From: Streptomyces afghaniensis 772
Lineage (GTDB): Bacteria > Actinomycetota > Actinomycetes > Streptomycetales > Streptomycetaceae
Assembly (NCBI GenBank): GCA_000415505.1
Contig: KE354115.1
Location: 1-39,444 of the forward strand
Direction: 5' to 3'
Length of the DNA stretch: 39,444 bases
The stretch's first letter is position 1; each line of letters starts with the position of its first letter. Position numbers and translations under genes: made by a program. Below the pieces are notes generated by a model. That model saw nothing but the letters and a program-made list of their open reading frames with translations, had not been told where the DNA came from and searched no databases. Positions 32,943 to 39,444 of the stretch are shown here, piece after piece.

Positions 32943-33698
32943 ATGGGACGTCTGAACGGGCGGGTGGCGATCGTCACCGGCGGAGCCAGAGGGATCGGCG
33001 CCGCTGCCGCACGGCTGTTCGCGGAAGAGGGCGCAGCTGTGGTAGTCGCCGATGTCCTCGACGCCGAGGGGGAGAAGCTGGCGGCGGAACTCGGTGGCCC
33101 AGCCCGCTACGCGCACCTGGACGTCAGCACCGAGGACGGCTGGCAGACGGTCGTCGCGGAGACGGAGCGGGACCTCGGCCCGGTCTCGGTGCTGGTCAAC
33201 AACGCCGGGATCCTCGAGTGGGGGACCGTCGAGGAGCAGAGCCTCGAATCCTTCCGGAGGGTCATCGACGTCAATGTCCAGGGCGCCTGGCTGGGCATGC
33301 GAACGGCAGCACCGTCTCTTCGCCGGGCCGGCGGCGGCGTGATCGTGAACATCTCCTCGATCGCCGGCCTCACCGGCTACGCCGGCATCGGAGCGTATGT
33401 GACCAGCAAGTGGGCACTGCGCGGGCTGACCAAGGCTGCAGCTCTGGAAATGGCCCCGGACGGGATCCGTGTCTGCTCGGTTCATCCCGGCGCGGTGCGC
33501 ACCGCGATGACGGCCGACTTCGACGACTCGTTCACAGCCAGCCAGCCCCTCCCGCGGTTCGGTGAACCCGAGGAAGTCGCCCGTATGGTCCTCTTCATCG
33601 CCACCGAGGCCACCTTCTCGACCGGCGTGGAGTTCGTCCTGGACGGTGGTGTCACCGCCGGCCCGCCCTCCGTCCTGACTCCCGCCGACCGAGCCTGA
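32943..33698 (+). CDS. Short-chain dehydrogenase/reductase (FabG3/Rv2002-like)
   Basis: A 251-residue classical SDR. The cofactor loop is VTGGARGIGAAAARLF (TGxxxGIG), DVLD after the second strand supplies an Asp that favours NAD(H), LVNNAGIL is the NNAG motif, and the catalytic set is Asn in VNVQG, Ser in NISSIAG and YVTSK (Tyr/Lys). The C-terminal VHPGAVRTAMT and TGVEFVLDGG are typical. The closest family I recognise is the NADH-dependent 3-alpha/20-beta-hydroxysteroid dehydrogenase group that includes M. tuberculosis FabG3 (Rv2002), which shares phrases such as NNAGILxxGTxE and IHPGLVKTPMT. The physiological substrate is unknown. ATG 32943 follows CAGGAGG. A perfect 8-bp hairpin follows the gene. 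Confidence 0.92.
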   Translation: MGRLNGRVAIVTGGARGIGAAAARLFAEEGAAVVVADVLDAEGEKLAAELGGPARYAHLDVSTEDGWQTVVAETERDLGPVSVLVNNAGILEWGTVEEQSLESFRRVIDVNVQGAWLGMRTAAPSLRRAGGGVIVNISSIAGLTGYAGIGAYVTSKWALRGLTKAAALEMAPDGIRVCSVHPGAVRTAMTADFDDSFTASQPLPRFGEPEEVARMVLFIATEATFSTGVEFVLDGGVTAGPPSVLTPADRA

Positions 33699-33709
33699 GA
33701 CGCCGACGA

Positions 33710-33735
33710 CGTGCCGTTCGTGAAGTGACGGCACG
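33710..33735. terminator. Hairpin terminator after the SDR gene
   Basis: CGTGCCGT (33710-33717) and ACGGCACG (33728-33735) form a perfect 8-bp stem with a 10-base loop, 11 bases after the SDR stop. Confidence 0.6.
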
Positions 33736-33812
33736 CAGATGAGGTCGGGCTCCGGGGTCGGCGGTGCCGAGTTCCTGTGGTGGGACTGACAGGGAGCTGC
33801 GAGGCTGAAGAC

Positions 33813-34493
33813 ATGAGCGAGCACCGGCCCGGGGCCGGGCGACGCCCACTCGGTGTGGCGGCCGTCATGCTGACCCTGTATGCCGTCTTCCTGCGGCCAC
33901 GGGTGCTGACCTGGGGTACGGCATACGACGAAGCCGACCGCAGCCTCCCCGGCGATGGTCTCATCCCCGATGCCGACGGCACCTCGACCATGGCCACGAC
34001 CCTGCCGGCGCCGCCCGAAGAGGTCTGGCCCTGGCTGGCACAGATGGGCTGCAACCGCGGCGGCTGGTACAGCTGGGACCGCCTGGACAACGGCGGACGC
34101 CCGAGCGCGGAGCGCATCGTCCCGGCGTGGCAGCGCCTGGAGCAGGACCAGCACCTGGACGCCGTGCCGAGCGGCGACGCCTGGTTCACCGTCGCGGTCC
34201 TGGAACCGGAGCGGACCCTGGTGCTGCGCTCGCAGACGGAACTCCCCTCGGGACGCCCCTTCGACGCGCGGTACGAGCCGCTGCCCAAGGCGTACATCGA
34301 CTCGATATGGGGCTTCCACCTCCGGCCGGAGCCAGGCGGAAGGACCCGGCTCATCGTCCGCGCGAGCGGTCGCAGCCGCCCGCGGCCCCTCACCCGGACC
34401 ATGGACATGCTGTTCTGGGAGCCCGCTCACCTGATCATGCAAACCCGCCAGTTCCGCAACCTGCGCACGCGTGTCAGTGCGACGGCAGCATGA
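33813..34493 (+). CDS. SRPBCC (START-like) protein with N-terminal hydrophobic segment
   Basis: A 226-residue protein. A basic start and one hydrophobic stretch (LGVAAVMLTLYAVFL, about 13-27) could anchor it to the membrane. The remainder (about 50-215) is a helix-grip SRPBCC domain of the polyketide-cyclase/dehydrase kind: TTLPAPPEEVWPWLAQMGCNRGGWYSWDRLDNGG, VPSGDAWFTVAVLEPERTLVLRS, and GFHLRPEPGGRTRLIVRASG. Such domains bind hydrophobic ligands; no catalytic function can be named. ATG 33813 follows GAGGCTGAAG; a start at 33777 is in frame. It is convergent with the DUF6448 gene. Confidence 0.85.
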   Translation: MSEHRPGAGRRPLGVAAVMLTLYAVFLRPRVLTWGTAYDEADRSLPGDGLIPDADGTSTMATTLPAPPEEVWPWLAQMGCNRGGWYSWDRLDNGGRPSAERIVPAWQRLEQDQHLDAVPSGDAWFTVAVLEPERTLVLRSQTELPSGRPFDARYEPLPKAYIDSIWGFHLRPEPGGRTRLIVRASGRSRPRPLTRTMDMLFWEPAHLIMQTRQFRNLRTRVSATAA

Positions 34494-34598
34494 ATGCAGG
34501 GAGGACGCCCTGGCAGCGCAACCGAGGATCGACCTCGCGCCGGTCCTCGTGGGACAGGCGATACGCCACACGGCAGGCGGGCCCGGACTGTCGTTTCG

Positions 34599-35126
34599 TC
34601 AGGAGTGCCGGGCTGGTGCGTGCGGGACGGCGATCGCCTGTTTGTACACGTGGTGCGCCCACACCTGCACGCCGAGGCCGGCCTCCACGAATGCGCGGGC
34701 GGCAGCCACCCCCTCCGCGGCATGCTCCTTGAGCGCCATGGCCCGGCCGTGACGCTCTTCGACCTGCTCACGGATGATCCCGCAGAGTGCCTCGGTCAAT
34801 TCGTCCGTGGAGCCGACATCGAGGGCATGCTCAGCAACCGGGATCACCGGCCCGACATCGAGCCCGGCCGGCTTCAGCCCCGTGAAGGGCGCTCCTTCTC
34901 CGGAGCGGTGTACGCGGACGACCGTCTCGAAGAACCAGCGGTCGGCCACTTCCTGCGCCTCCCGGCCGAACGTGCGCGCCTTGGCCGTGAGACTGAACGC
35001 TTCACGGACCTCTCGCTCCCCTTCTTCGGGCACGTAGGGCAGGATCTGGTCGACATCCCTGCCCTCCAGGGCTTTACGCGCGGCCGTGACGACGGGACCG
35101 TCAAGAGAATCACAGTGCGGTGGCAT
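34599..35126 (-). CDS. DUF6448 family protein
   Basis: A 175-residue soluble protein that starts MPPHCDSLDGPVVTAARKAL and contains VDQILPYVPEEGEREVREAFSL, EVADRWFFETVVRVHRSGEGAPFTGLKPAGLDVGPVIP and VEAGLGVQVWAHHVYK, the conserved order of DUF6448. The His-Cys-Asp cluster at the start and the later HR, HH and H residues could bind a metal, but no function is established. The ribosome site is unusually strong: AAAGGAGGTGA directly upstream of ATG 35126, an almost perfect complement of the 16S rRNA tail, which suggests high expression. It is divergent from pspA with a 174-base gap. Confidence 0.88.
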   Translation of the reverse strand: MPPHCDSLDGPVVTAARKALEGRDVDQILPYVPEEGEREVREAFSLTAKARTFGREAQEVADRWFFETVVRVHRSGEGAPFTGLKPAGLDVGPVIPVAEHALDVGSTDELTEALCGIIREQVEERHGRAMALKEHAAEGVAAARAFVEAGLGVQVWAHHVYKQAIAVPHAPARHS

Positions 35127-35300
35127 CGCCGGTCACCTCCTTTGCGGCTCACCTCCATCATCGACCCGCCAGGCGCGAGCGGGAGAGTGGCGACCGCCGA
35201 CCGGTTTGCGGCCCGGACCACGCCGCCGGAATCTGGAAGTGCCCCGCAGACGAGGCATGGCCTGGCTGATTCCTCATCGATCGAGAGGAGGCAGGCCGCT

Positions 35301-36076
35301 ATGACCAGCATCGCCCACCGCATAGCCGCCCTGTTCCGGATCAAGGCGAACAAGGCCCTGGACAAGGTCGAAGACCCGCGCGAGGTACTGGACTACTCCT
35401 ATACCCAGCAGCAGGAGATGCTGCAGAAGGTACGGCGTGGTGTGGCGGACGTGGCCACCAGCCGCAAGCGCATCGATCTGCAGATCAACCAGCTGCGCCA
35501 GTCCGGCGGCAAGCTGGAGGGGCAGGCCCAGCAGGCGCTCGCCGCCGGGCGCGAGGACCTCGCCCGTGAAGCCCTGAGCCGGCGCACCGCCGTGGCCTCC
35601 CAGCTCACGGACCTCCAGACCCAGCAGGCAACGCTGCAGGCCGAGGAGGAGAAACTCACCCTGGCTTCACAACGCCTTCAGGCGAAGGTGGACACCTTCC
35701 GCATCAGCAAGGAGACCATCAAGGCCCGCTACACCGCGGCCGAGGCCCAGACCCGCATCACCGAGGCCGTCACCGGCATCGGCGAGGAGATGGGCGATGT
35801 CGGCCTGGCCATGCAGCGCGCCGAGGACAAGACCGAGCAACTACAGGCCCGTGCCGGTGCGTTGGATGAACTGCTCGCTTCCGGCGCCCTGGAGGACGCC
35901 ACCTCCCCGCCGGCCGCGACGACATCCAGGCCGAACTCGAACGCGTCACCGCGGGCCAGGACGTGGACAGGGAACTGGCCCGGATGAAAGCCCAGCTCCC
36001 CGCGTCCGCCACCCCGCCGGCCGTAGAAGGCAAGAGCGCCGAGCAGGGCCCGCCGGACCAGGAGGGGACATCATGA
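35301..36076 (+). pseudogene. pspA: PspA/IM30 phage-shock protein, frameshifted near the C-terminus
   Basis: A PspA-type coiled-coil protein that supports a stressed cytoplasmic membrane. MTSIAHRIAALFRIKANKALDKVEDPREVLDYSY is the N-terminal amphipathic helix region, followed by some 150 residues of long helices (QEMLQKVRRGVADVATSRKRID, LQAKVDTFRISKETIKARYTAAEAQTRI). At about 35911 the frame slips: the codons after SPP continue in the -1 frame (RDDIQAELERVTAGQDVDRELARMKAQL) to a stop at 36074-36076 that overlaps the next start as ATGA. The unshifted frame stops at 35987 after roughly 30 unrelated residues, so a protein of 228 residues could still be made with the main coiled coil intact. One base (probably C in CCGCCGGCC) appears lost. 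ATG 35301 follows GAGAGGAGG. First gene of pspA-pspAA-pspAB. Confidence 0.88.
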
Positions 36077-36351
36077 TCATGCGCATTCTCGGCGAGGGCC
36101 AGTACGAGATCACGGAAGATCACCTCGACCGGCTCAACGAGCTGGATGCCGCTCTGCAGTCCGCGGCCGACGCCGACGACGACATGCTGTTCGCCACCGC
36201 CCTGTCGGCGCTGCTGGACGAGGTACGCAGCTATGGCACGCCCCTGCCGGCCGAGACGATCACGCCGTCCGACTTGGTCTTGCCCGACGAGCACACCAGC
36301 CTCACACAGGTGCGGGAGCTGCTCTCGGACGAGGGCCTCATCCCGGGGTGA
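36073..36351 (+). CDS. pspAA: PspA-associated protein PspAA
   Basis: A 92-residue protein: MIMRILGEGQYEITEDHLDRLNELD, then LLDEVRSYGTPLPAETITPSDLVLPDEHTSL and VRELLSDEGLIPG, the conserved order of PspAA. It has no signal or membrane segment and is encoded next to pspA in actinobacteria and other phyla, where it is thought to work with PspA in the envelope stress response. Its start (ATG 36073, alternative ATG 36079) overlaps the restored stop of pspA by four bases, which shows that the -1 frame of pspA was the functional one. GGAGGGG precedes the start. Confidence 0.9.
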   Translation: MIMRILGEGQYEITEDHLDRLNELDAALQSAADADDDMLFATALSALLDEVRSYGTPLPAETITPSDLVLPDEHTSLTQVRELLSDEGLIPG

Positions 36352-36356
36352 CGGCG

Positions 36357-36590
36357 ATGCGCGGCCGATTGGAGCCCAACCCTCAGCTCACCGCCCGGCC
36401 CCCGATGGGCCTGCTCCAAGGCGGCCATCGGCTTCACCCCGACCGGAGCGGGTTCGGTCCGTTCGCCGGCATCGACGGCGGTGCCTTCGCTGAAGACCAG
36501 CAGGACGTACGGGACCTGCTGGACGCCGACCCCGAACGCAGCGATATACCCGTGGAGTTCAGTCGCGACGACTACGGCTACTCATGTGGC
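36357..36590 (+). pseudogene. PspAB-like remnant
   Basis: From ATG 36357 the frame begins MRGRLEPNPQL and then carries FAGIDGGAFAEDQQDVRDLL, DADPERSDIPVEFSRDDYGYS, the middle of the PspA-associated protein PspAB (VEGAAFxxxQxDVRALLDAD...VExSRDxYGYTW). The usual N-terminus is scrambled, and the C-terminal half (LVxDLHAVNxxLExQGFGPxLLC) is missing: the frame runs into a strong hairpin and beyond it into the antisense of the oxidase gene. It lies five bases after pspAA, the expected operon position. The gene is most likely a decayed third member of the operon. Confidence 0.68.
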
Positions 36591-36623
36591 CGGACGGCAC
36601 GTGAGCGGCGCGCCGTCCGGCCA
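36587..36623. terminator. Strong bidirectional hairpin terminator
   Basis: TGGCCGGACGGC (36587-36598) pairs perfectly with GCCGTCCGGCCA (36612-36623): a 12-bp stem with a 13-base loop between the psp operon (plus) and the multicopper oxidase (minus, stop at 36631). Confidence 0.75.
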
Positions 36624-36630
36624 GTGGGGG

Positions 36631-38226
36631 TCATGCCTGGTAGGCGACGTTTGTCATCATCCCGGCCTCGCCGTGGTAGGCGTTGTGGCAGTGCAGCATC
36701 CACTGGCCGGGGTTGTCGGTGTCGAAGGACACGGACAGCTTCTTCTTGGGCAGCACGATCGCGGTGTCCTTACGGGGGCCGGAGCGGTCGAGCTGGAAGG
36801 TGTGGCCGTGCAGGTGCATCGGATGCCACATGGTGGTGGTGTTGACGAAGTCCAGCCGGACTCGCCGACCTTCCTCGACCAGGATTACGTTGGCGTCCGG
36901 ATCGGCCATGTCGAACGGCTTGCCGTTGATGGCCCAGTTGTAGTGCATCATGCCGCCGGTGAGTTCGATCCGGTGCGTGACGTCGGCCGTGGCGGACTCC
37001 AGTTGCACGTCGTCGGCCGCGCGGAGCCGGGACGCGGTCACGACCGTGCCGTTGAGTTCCCTCGGGCGTACGGCGGCACTGGGCGCGCGGCCGGAGCCCG
37101 TGCGCACGAGGGCCAGCCCGCTGGTGTTCTTCCCCTCGGCCAAGGCGACCAGCGGGAAGACGCCGTCGGCGAGGGTGACCAGCACGTCGTAGCGCTCGCC
37201 CATGCCGATCAGGAGCGCGTCTGTTCGCTGGTGCCGGACGGGGAAGCCGTCGGTGTGCGTGACGGTCATCTTGTGACCGCTGAGGGCGACCCGGTAGGCG
37301 GTGTCGCTGCCCGCGTTGATGATCCGCAGGCGCACCTTGCGGCCGGGCTTGCCGGTGTAGACCTCCGGGTCGTCCGGCACGCGGCCGTTGACCAGGTGGT
37401 AGGGGTACTTCACGTCGCCGGCATCGCCGCCCAGCAGATCGCTCTCCGCGCCCATGAGCATGAATGTCGACGGCATCCCGCCCGACGTGGCTGAGGCGGA
37501 CGGGGATGGATCGCCGCTCGCCTTCCCCGTGGAGTGCATGTCGTGGCCCTCCATGCCGGAGCCGGAGTTGCCGCCCATGTCCATGCCGCCCATGCCCTGC
37601 CTGAGTTCGGCGAAGACCTCGTCTGGGGTGCCGGTGACACCGTCGACCCAGTCGTCCAGGACGACCACCCATTCGTCGTCGTAGGCCAGCGGCTCGCGCG
37701 GGTCCTCGACGATCAGCGGGGCGTACAGGCCGCGGTCGAGCTGGACGCCGACGTGCGGGTGGAAGAAGTACGTGCCCGGGGCGTCGGCGACGAACCGGTA
37801 GGTGAAGGTGGAGCCGGGGCGGACGGCGGCCTGGGTGGCCGGGGGCATGCCGTCCATGTCGTTGCGCAGGGCGATGCCGTGCCAGTGGATCGAGGTGGTG
37901 GTCTTGCCCGGCAGCTGGTTGGCGAGTTCCGCGACCAGGGTGTCCCCGGCGGAGAGCCGGATCTCCTTGCCCGGGGTGCGGCCGTCGAAGGCCCAGGTGT
38001 TGGCCTTGACGCCGCCGCCCAGGTCGACCCTGGCGGGCGCGGCGGTCAGTGCGGTCTTGTGCTGCCTGCCGGTGCCGCCCCGCCTCTTCTCTGCGGCGGA
38101 GACGGCGGAACCGGATGGGCTGACCAGGGCAGGGGCGCTGCCGGAGTCGGTGCAGGCGGCGAGTGCGCCCGCACCGGCGGCGCCGAGTCCGGCGAGCAGG
38201 ATGGAGCGGCGATTGATGCTGTTCAC
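36631..38226 (-). CDS. Multicopper oxidase (CueO-like, Met-rich insert), Tat lipoprotein
   Basis: A 531-residue exported oxidase. The signal has twin Arg (NRRSILLAGLG) and a lipobox LAAC with Cys25, suggesting Tat export and anchoring on the outer face of the membrane. The four copper-binding motifs are complete: HWHG (114-117), HPH (156-158), HPMHLHGH (468-475) and HCHNAYH (512-518) with Met523 as probable axial ligand of the type 1 copper. A Met/His-rich insert (about 212-231, GMGGMDMGG...MEGHDMHS) resembles the Cu(I)-binding segment of CueO. The likely role is oxidation of Cu(I) to the less toxic Cu(II), or of phenolic substrates. It starts with GTG 38226 after AAGGAGAGG. The DUF6153 gene and a CsoR-like operator lie upstream on the same strand. 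Confidence 0.94.
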   Translation of the reverse strand: MNSINRRSILLAGLGAAGAGALAACTDSGSAPALVSPSGSAVSAAEKRRGGTGRQHKTALTAAPARVDLGGGVKANTWAFDGRTPGKEIRLSAGDTLVAELANQLPGKTTTSIHWHGIALRNDMDGMPPATQAAVRPGSTFTYRFVADAPGTYFFHPHVGVQLDRGLYAPLIVEDPREPLAYDDEWVVVLDDWVDGVTGTPDEVFAELRQGMGGMDMGGNSGSGMEGHDMHSTGKASGDPSPSASATSGGMPSTFMLMGAESDLLGGDAGDVKYPYHLVNGRVPDDPEVYTGKPGRKVRLRIINAGSDTAYRVALSGHKMTVTHTDGFPVRHQRTDALLIGMGERYDVLVTLADGVFPLVALAEGKNTSGLALVRTGSGRAPSAAVRPRELNGTVVTASRLRAADDVQLESATADVTHRIELTGGMMHYNWAINGKPFDMADPDANVILVEEGRRVRLDFVNTTTMWHPMHLHGHTFQLDRSGPRKDTAIVLPKKKLSVSFDTDNPGQWMLHCHNAYHGEAGMMTNVAYQA

Positions 38227-38296
38227 GATGTGGGTCCTCTCCTTCGAACTGGCATGGGGCGCGGCGAGGACGGCACACGGGTGCCGTGGTCGCGGC

Positions 38297-38752
38297 CTAG
38301 ATGCGCAATCGGGAGAGGACCGACAGGTCGGGTGGGGCGCGGCCGACTGTGCCGGCGGGCCGAGGGCCGGGCTCGGTCTGGTACGGGTCGGCCGACTGCA
38401 CCGGAGTGCCCTGCGGCGGCATGGGGAGCTTGAGCACCTCTACGTTTCCGGCGGTGCAGTGCTGCATACCCGGAACGGCGCAGGTGCTGCCGTCGACGCC
38501 GTGCGCGGGGGCGGGTGTACTGAACCTGTCCGCGTGAGTGAGGTCGGAGACCTGCCGTGCCGCGGCAGCGGACGAGGACGCCATGCCGGGCATGGCATGC
38601 CCGATGTGCGTGGAGTGCGTGGCGTGTTGCGCCGGGGCGTCCGAGACAGCGGCCGTCTCGTGATGGATCAGTACGGCCAGAGCGGCGAGCAGGGCGATGA
38701 CGGCGCCGCCTGCGCAGCGAATGGCACTGGCGCGAACTGTCGCCATCGCCAT
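38297..38752 (-). CDS. DUF6153 family protein, possible exported copper-related protein
   Basis: A 151-residue protein from ATG 38752 (GGAGG eight bases upstream; GTG 38758 and an earlier in-frame start at 38806 are possible). One hydrophobic helix (about 12-30, GGAVIALLAALAVLIHH) anchors or exports it. The external part has a His/Met-rich stretch (HATHSTHIGHAMPGM) and the conserved DUF6153 core around CAVPGMQHCTAGNVEVLKLPMP with two Cys. His, Met and Cys density, and its place directly upstream of the multicopper oxidase (70-base gap), suggest copper binding, which is an inference. The CsoR-like operator at 38818-38834 is 66-82 bases upstream of the start. Confidence 0.83.
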   Translation of the reverse strand: MAMATVRASAIRCAGGAVIALLAALAVLIHHETAAVSDAPAQHATHSTHIGHAMPGMASSSAAAARQVSDLTHADRFSTPAPAHGVDGSTCAVPGMQHCTAGNVEVLKLPMPPQGTPVQSADPYQTEPGPRPAGTVGRAPPDLSVLSRLRI

Positions 38753-38817
38753 CGCCACCGCCTCCGCTCGGACCTGTCTCCGCAGCGCCCCGTGGCCGGG
38801 GCTCACTAGTTGCGAAT

Positions 38818-38834
38818 ATACCCCCGTGGGGTTT
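38818..38834. promoter_or_regulatory. CsoR-like copper operator
   Basis: ATACCCCCGTGGGGTTT closely resembles the palindromic operators of the copper-sensing repressor CsoR (pattern TACCC-n4-GGGGTA; the B. subtilis site is of the form ATACCCTACGGGGGTAT). It is A/T-flanked in otherwise G/C-rich DNA and lies upstream of the DUF6153-multicopper oxidase operon. No csoR gene is in the window. Confidence 0.65.
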
Positions 38835-38969
38835 GACCGGCTCGTCGTCGTGGAGGCGGTCGCAGTCGTAACCTGCGACGCAGGTCGAGGGTGAGTTCAT
38901 CGAGTTCGGCTTCGCCCTCCGCCTCGTCGTCGCGGACCGCGTCGCGGACGCCGTGCCGGAGGACAACGC

Positions 38970-39165
38970 CATGAGCGCAGGCGCAGCCCGGTCTCGTCCA
39001 GCAGCAGTACACGGCCCAGGTTGTCCGGTGCGCCGCCGTCCCGCACGACCAGGCCGGGCGGGAGGCGCGGGAGAGGACGGGGACGAGCGCGACCGGTGCA
39101 GCGAACGACAGAGGACACGGCGTGGCGACGACCAGGACCGCGACCACCCGCACCGCGGAGCGGGG
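38970..39165 (-). pseudogene. Copper/heavy-metal P1B-type ATPase remnant
   Basis: Read on the minus strand, about 39159-39060 encodes VVAVLVVATPCPLSFAAP and VALVPVLSRAS, the CPx-containing sixth helix of P1B ATPases. After a one-base slip near 39060 the next frame continues GLVVRDGGAPDNLGRVLLLDETGL (roughly 39058-38977), which corresponds to the GVVVKGGGxLExLxxAxxLLLDKTGT segment. The phosphorylation motif is changed from DKTGT to DETGL, and nothing of the nucleotide-binding domain follows. The helices before TPC are also missing. The piece is a clear remnant of a CopA-like pump that once stood upstream of the CsoR-like site and the oxidase. Confidence 0.78.
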
Positions 39166-39366
39166 CTCTTGGGACGGTGCCGTGGACGGACCATCTCGCC
39201 CGGCGCCCACCACGAGCTGGTGCCCTGCGCAGGACCGCCCGGCCCGAGCGAAGACCACCACTCCGGTCAAAGATGGATGCATGGGGTATCTCCGGCGCGC
39301 TCCGCGCCCGCCCCAGTCATCCGACGACGTCAGGCCGAACGGCCGGAGGACCAGGGAGGAACGGAC
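39166..39366. other. Intergenic region before the second alcohol dehydrogenase
   Basis: No gene is supported here. AGGCCGAACGGCCG at 39332-39345 is palindromic and loosely like the DevR-like box, but it lies only 22 bases before the start codon. GGGAGG at about 39354-39359 is the ribosome site of the gene at 39367. Confidence 0.4.
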
Positions 39367-39444
39367 ATGATGGGCTTCGTTTTCCACGGCGCCGGGCAGT
39401 CCGCATGGGGGGAGGTCCCGGACCCGGGCCTCAAGGATCCCACC
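39367..39444 (+). CDS. Zinc-dependent alcohol dehydrogenase, first 26 codons (3' truncated by window edge)
   Basis: ATG 39367, with GGGAGG upstream, opens a frame that reads MMGFVFHGAGQSAWGEVPDP and then GLKDPT before the window ends. This is the N-terminus of a medium-chain zinc alcohol dehydrogenase; it parallels ALVYHGPGQISWDPVPDP of the gene at 13785-14813. The catalytic and cofactor motifs lie outside the window, so activity cannot be judged. Confidence 0.78.
   Translation, partial: MMGFVFHGAGQSAWGEVPDPGLKDPT

Noticed and set aside
35890-35990. Programmed -1 ribosomal frameshift in pspA
   Set aside because: No slippery heptamer of the X-XXY-YYZ kind and no reason in this family; a lost base explains it better.
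1-39444. tRNA or rRNA genes
   Set aside because: No cloverleaf-like segments with the T-loop consensus or rRNA-like stretches were noticed on either strand; a tRNA scan was not possible.

Overview
The window is high-GC actinomycete DNA, almost certainly Streptomyces or a close relative. The signs are strong G/C third-position bias, many GTG starts, GGAGG-type ribosome sites and families typical of that group (CBS-BON proteins, tandem universal stress proteins, DUF1876, DUF6448, DUF6153, PspAA). Most genes belong to one stress and dormancy island. Its content closely parallels the hypoxia/NO-induced DosR (DevR) regulon of Mycobacterium tuberculosis: tandem Usp proteins, Hsp20, CBS proteins, an Acg-type nitroreductase, an Rv1733c-like membrane protein, nicotinate phosphoribosyltransferase, an Rv1738-like DUF1876 protein, a CtpF-like P-type ATPase, an Rv2004c-like kinase and an Rv2002-like SDR. 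No devR/devS pair lies in the window. Several intergenic regions carry a palindrome close to GGACCGGTCGGCCC that resembles the published DevR box.

Layout. 1-3.1 kb: 3' end of an ADP-forming acyl-CoA synthetase, CBS-BON protein and flavodoxin; then a STAS factor and Hsp20, divergent, each with a palindrome upstream. 3.4-8.9 kb: four intact Usp genes plus a minus-strand group of decaying genes (Usp remnant, HAD beta-phosphoglucomutase-like gene, GH65 N-terminal remnant). 9-10 kb: D-lactate dehydrogenase. 10.4-13.8 kb: an A/T-richer intrusion with an orphan gene, a lipoprotein, and an IS110-family element preceded by a structured non-coding stretch that could hold its bridge RNA. 13.8-18.6 kb: zinc alcohol dehydrogenase, aminoglycoside-phosphotransferase/AAA kinase fusion and two divergent Usp genes. 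18.6-21.2 kb: an operon behind the best palindrome (Rv1733c-like, pncB, DUF1876, Hsp20 fragment). 21.3-25.4 kb: two more CBS-BON proteins, a DUF1918-XRE-PNPOx fusion, the nitroreductase and a cyclic-nucleotide-binding protein. 25.6-32.7 kb: Usp, GH65 phosphorylase (one frameshift), ion channel, CtpF-like ATPase. 32.9-36.6 kb: SDR, SRPBCC protein, DUF6448, and a pspA (frameshifted)-pspAA-pspAB (remnant) envelope-stress operon. 36.6-39.2 kb: a copper block on the minus strand: multicopper oxidase, DUF6153 protein, a CsoR-like operator and a decayed copper P-type ATPase. The right edge holds the first codons of a second zinc alcohol dehydrogenase.

Read together, the genes suit survival under low oxygen or low energy: redox balancing (LDH, ADHs, flavodoxin, nitroreductase), NAD salvage, phosphorolytic sugar use, ion and copper homeostasis, ribosome hibernation, chaperoning, and ATP/AMP sensing by Usp and CBS domains. 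The island is also eroding: at least five gene remnants and two otherwise intact genes with single-base frameshifts are present.
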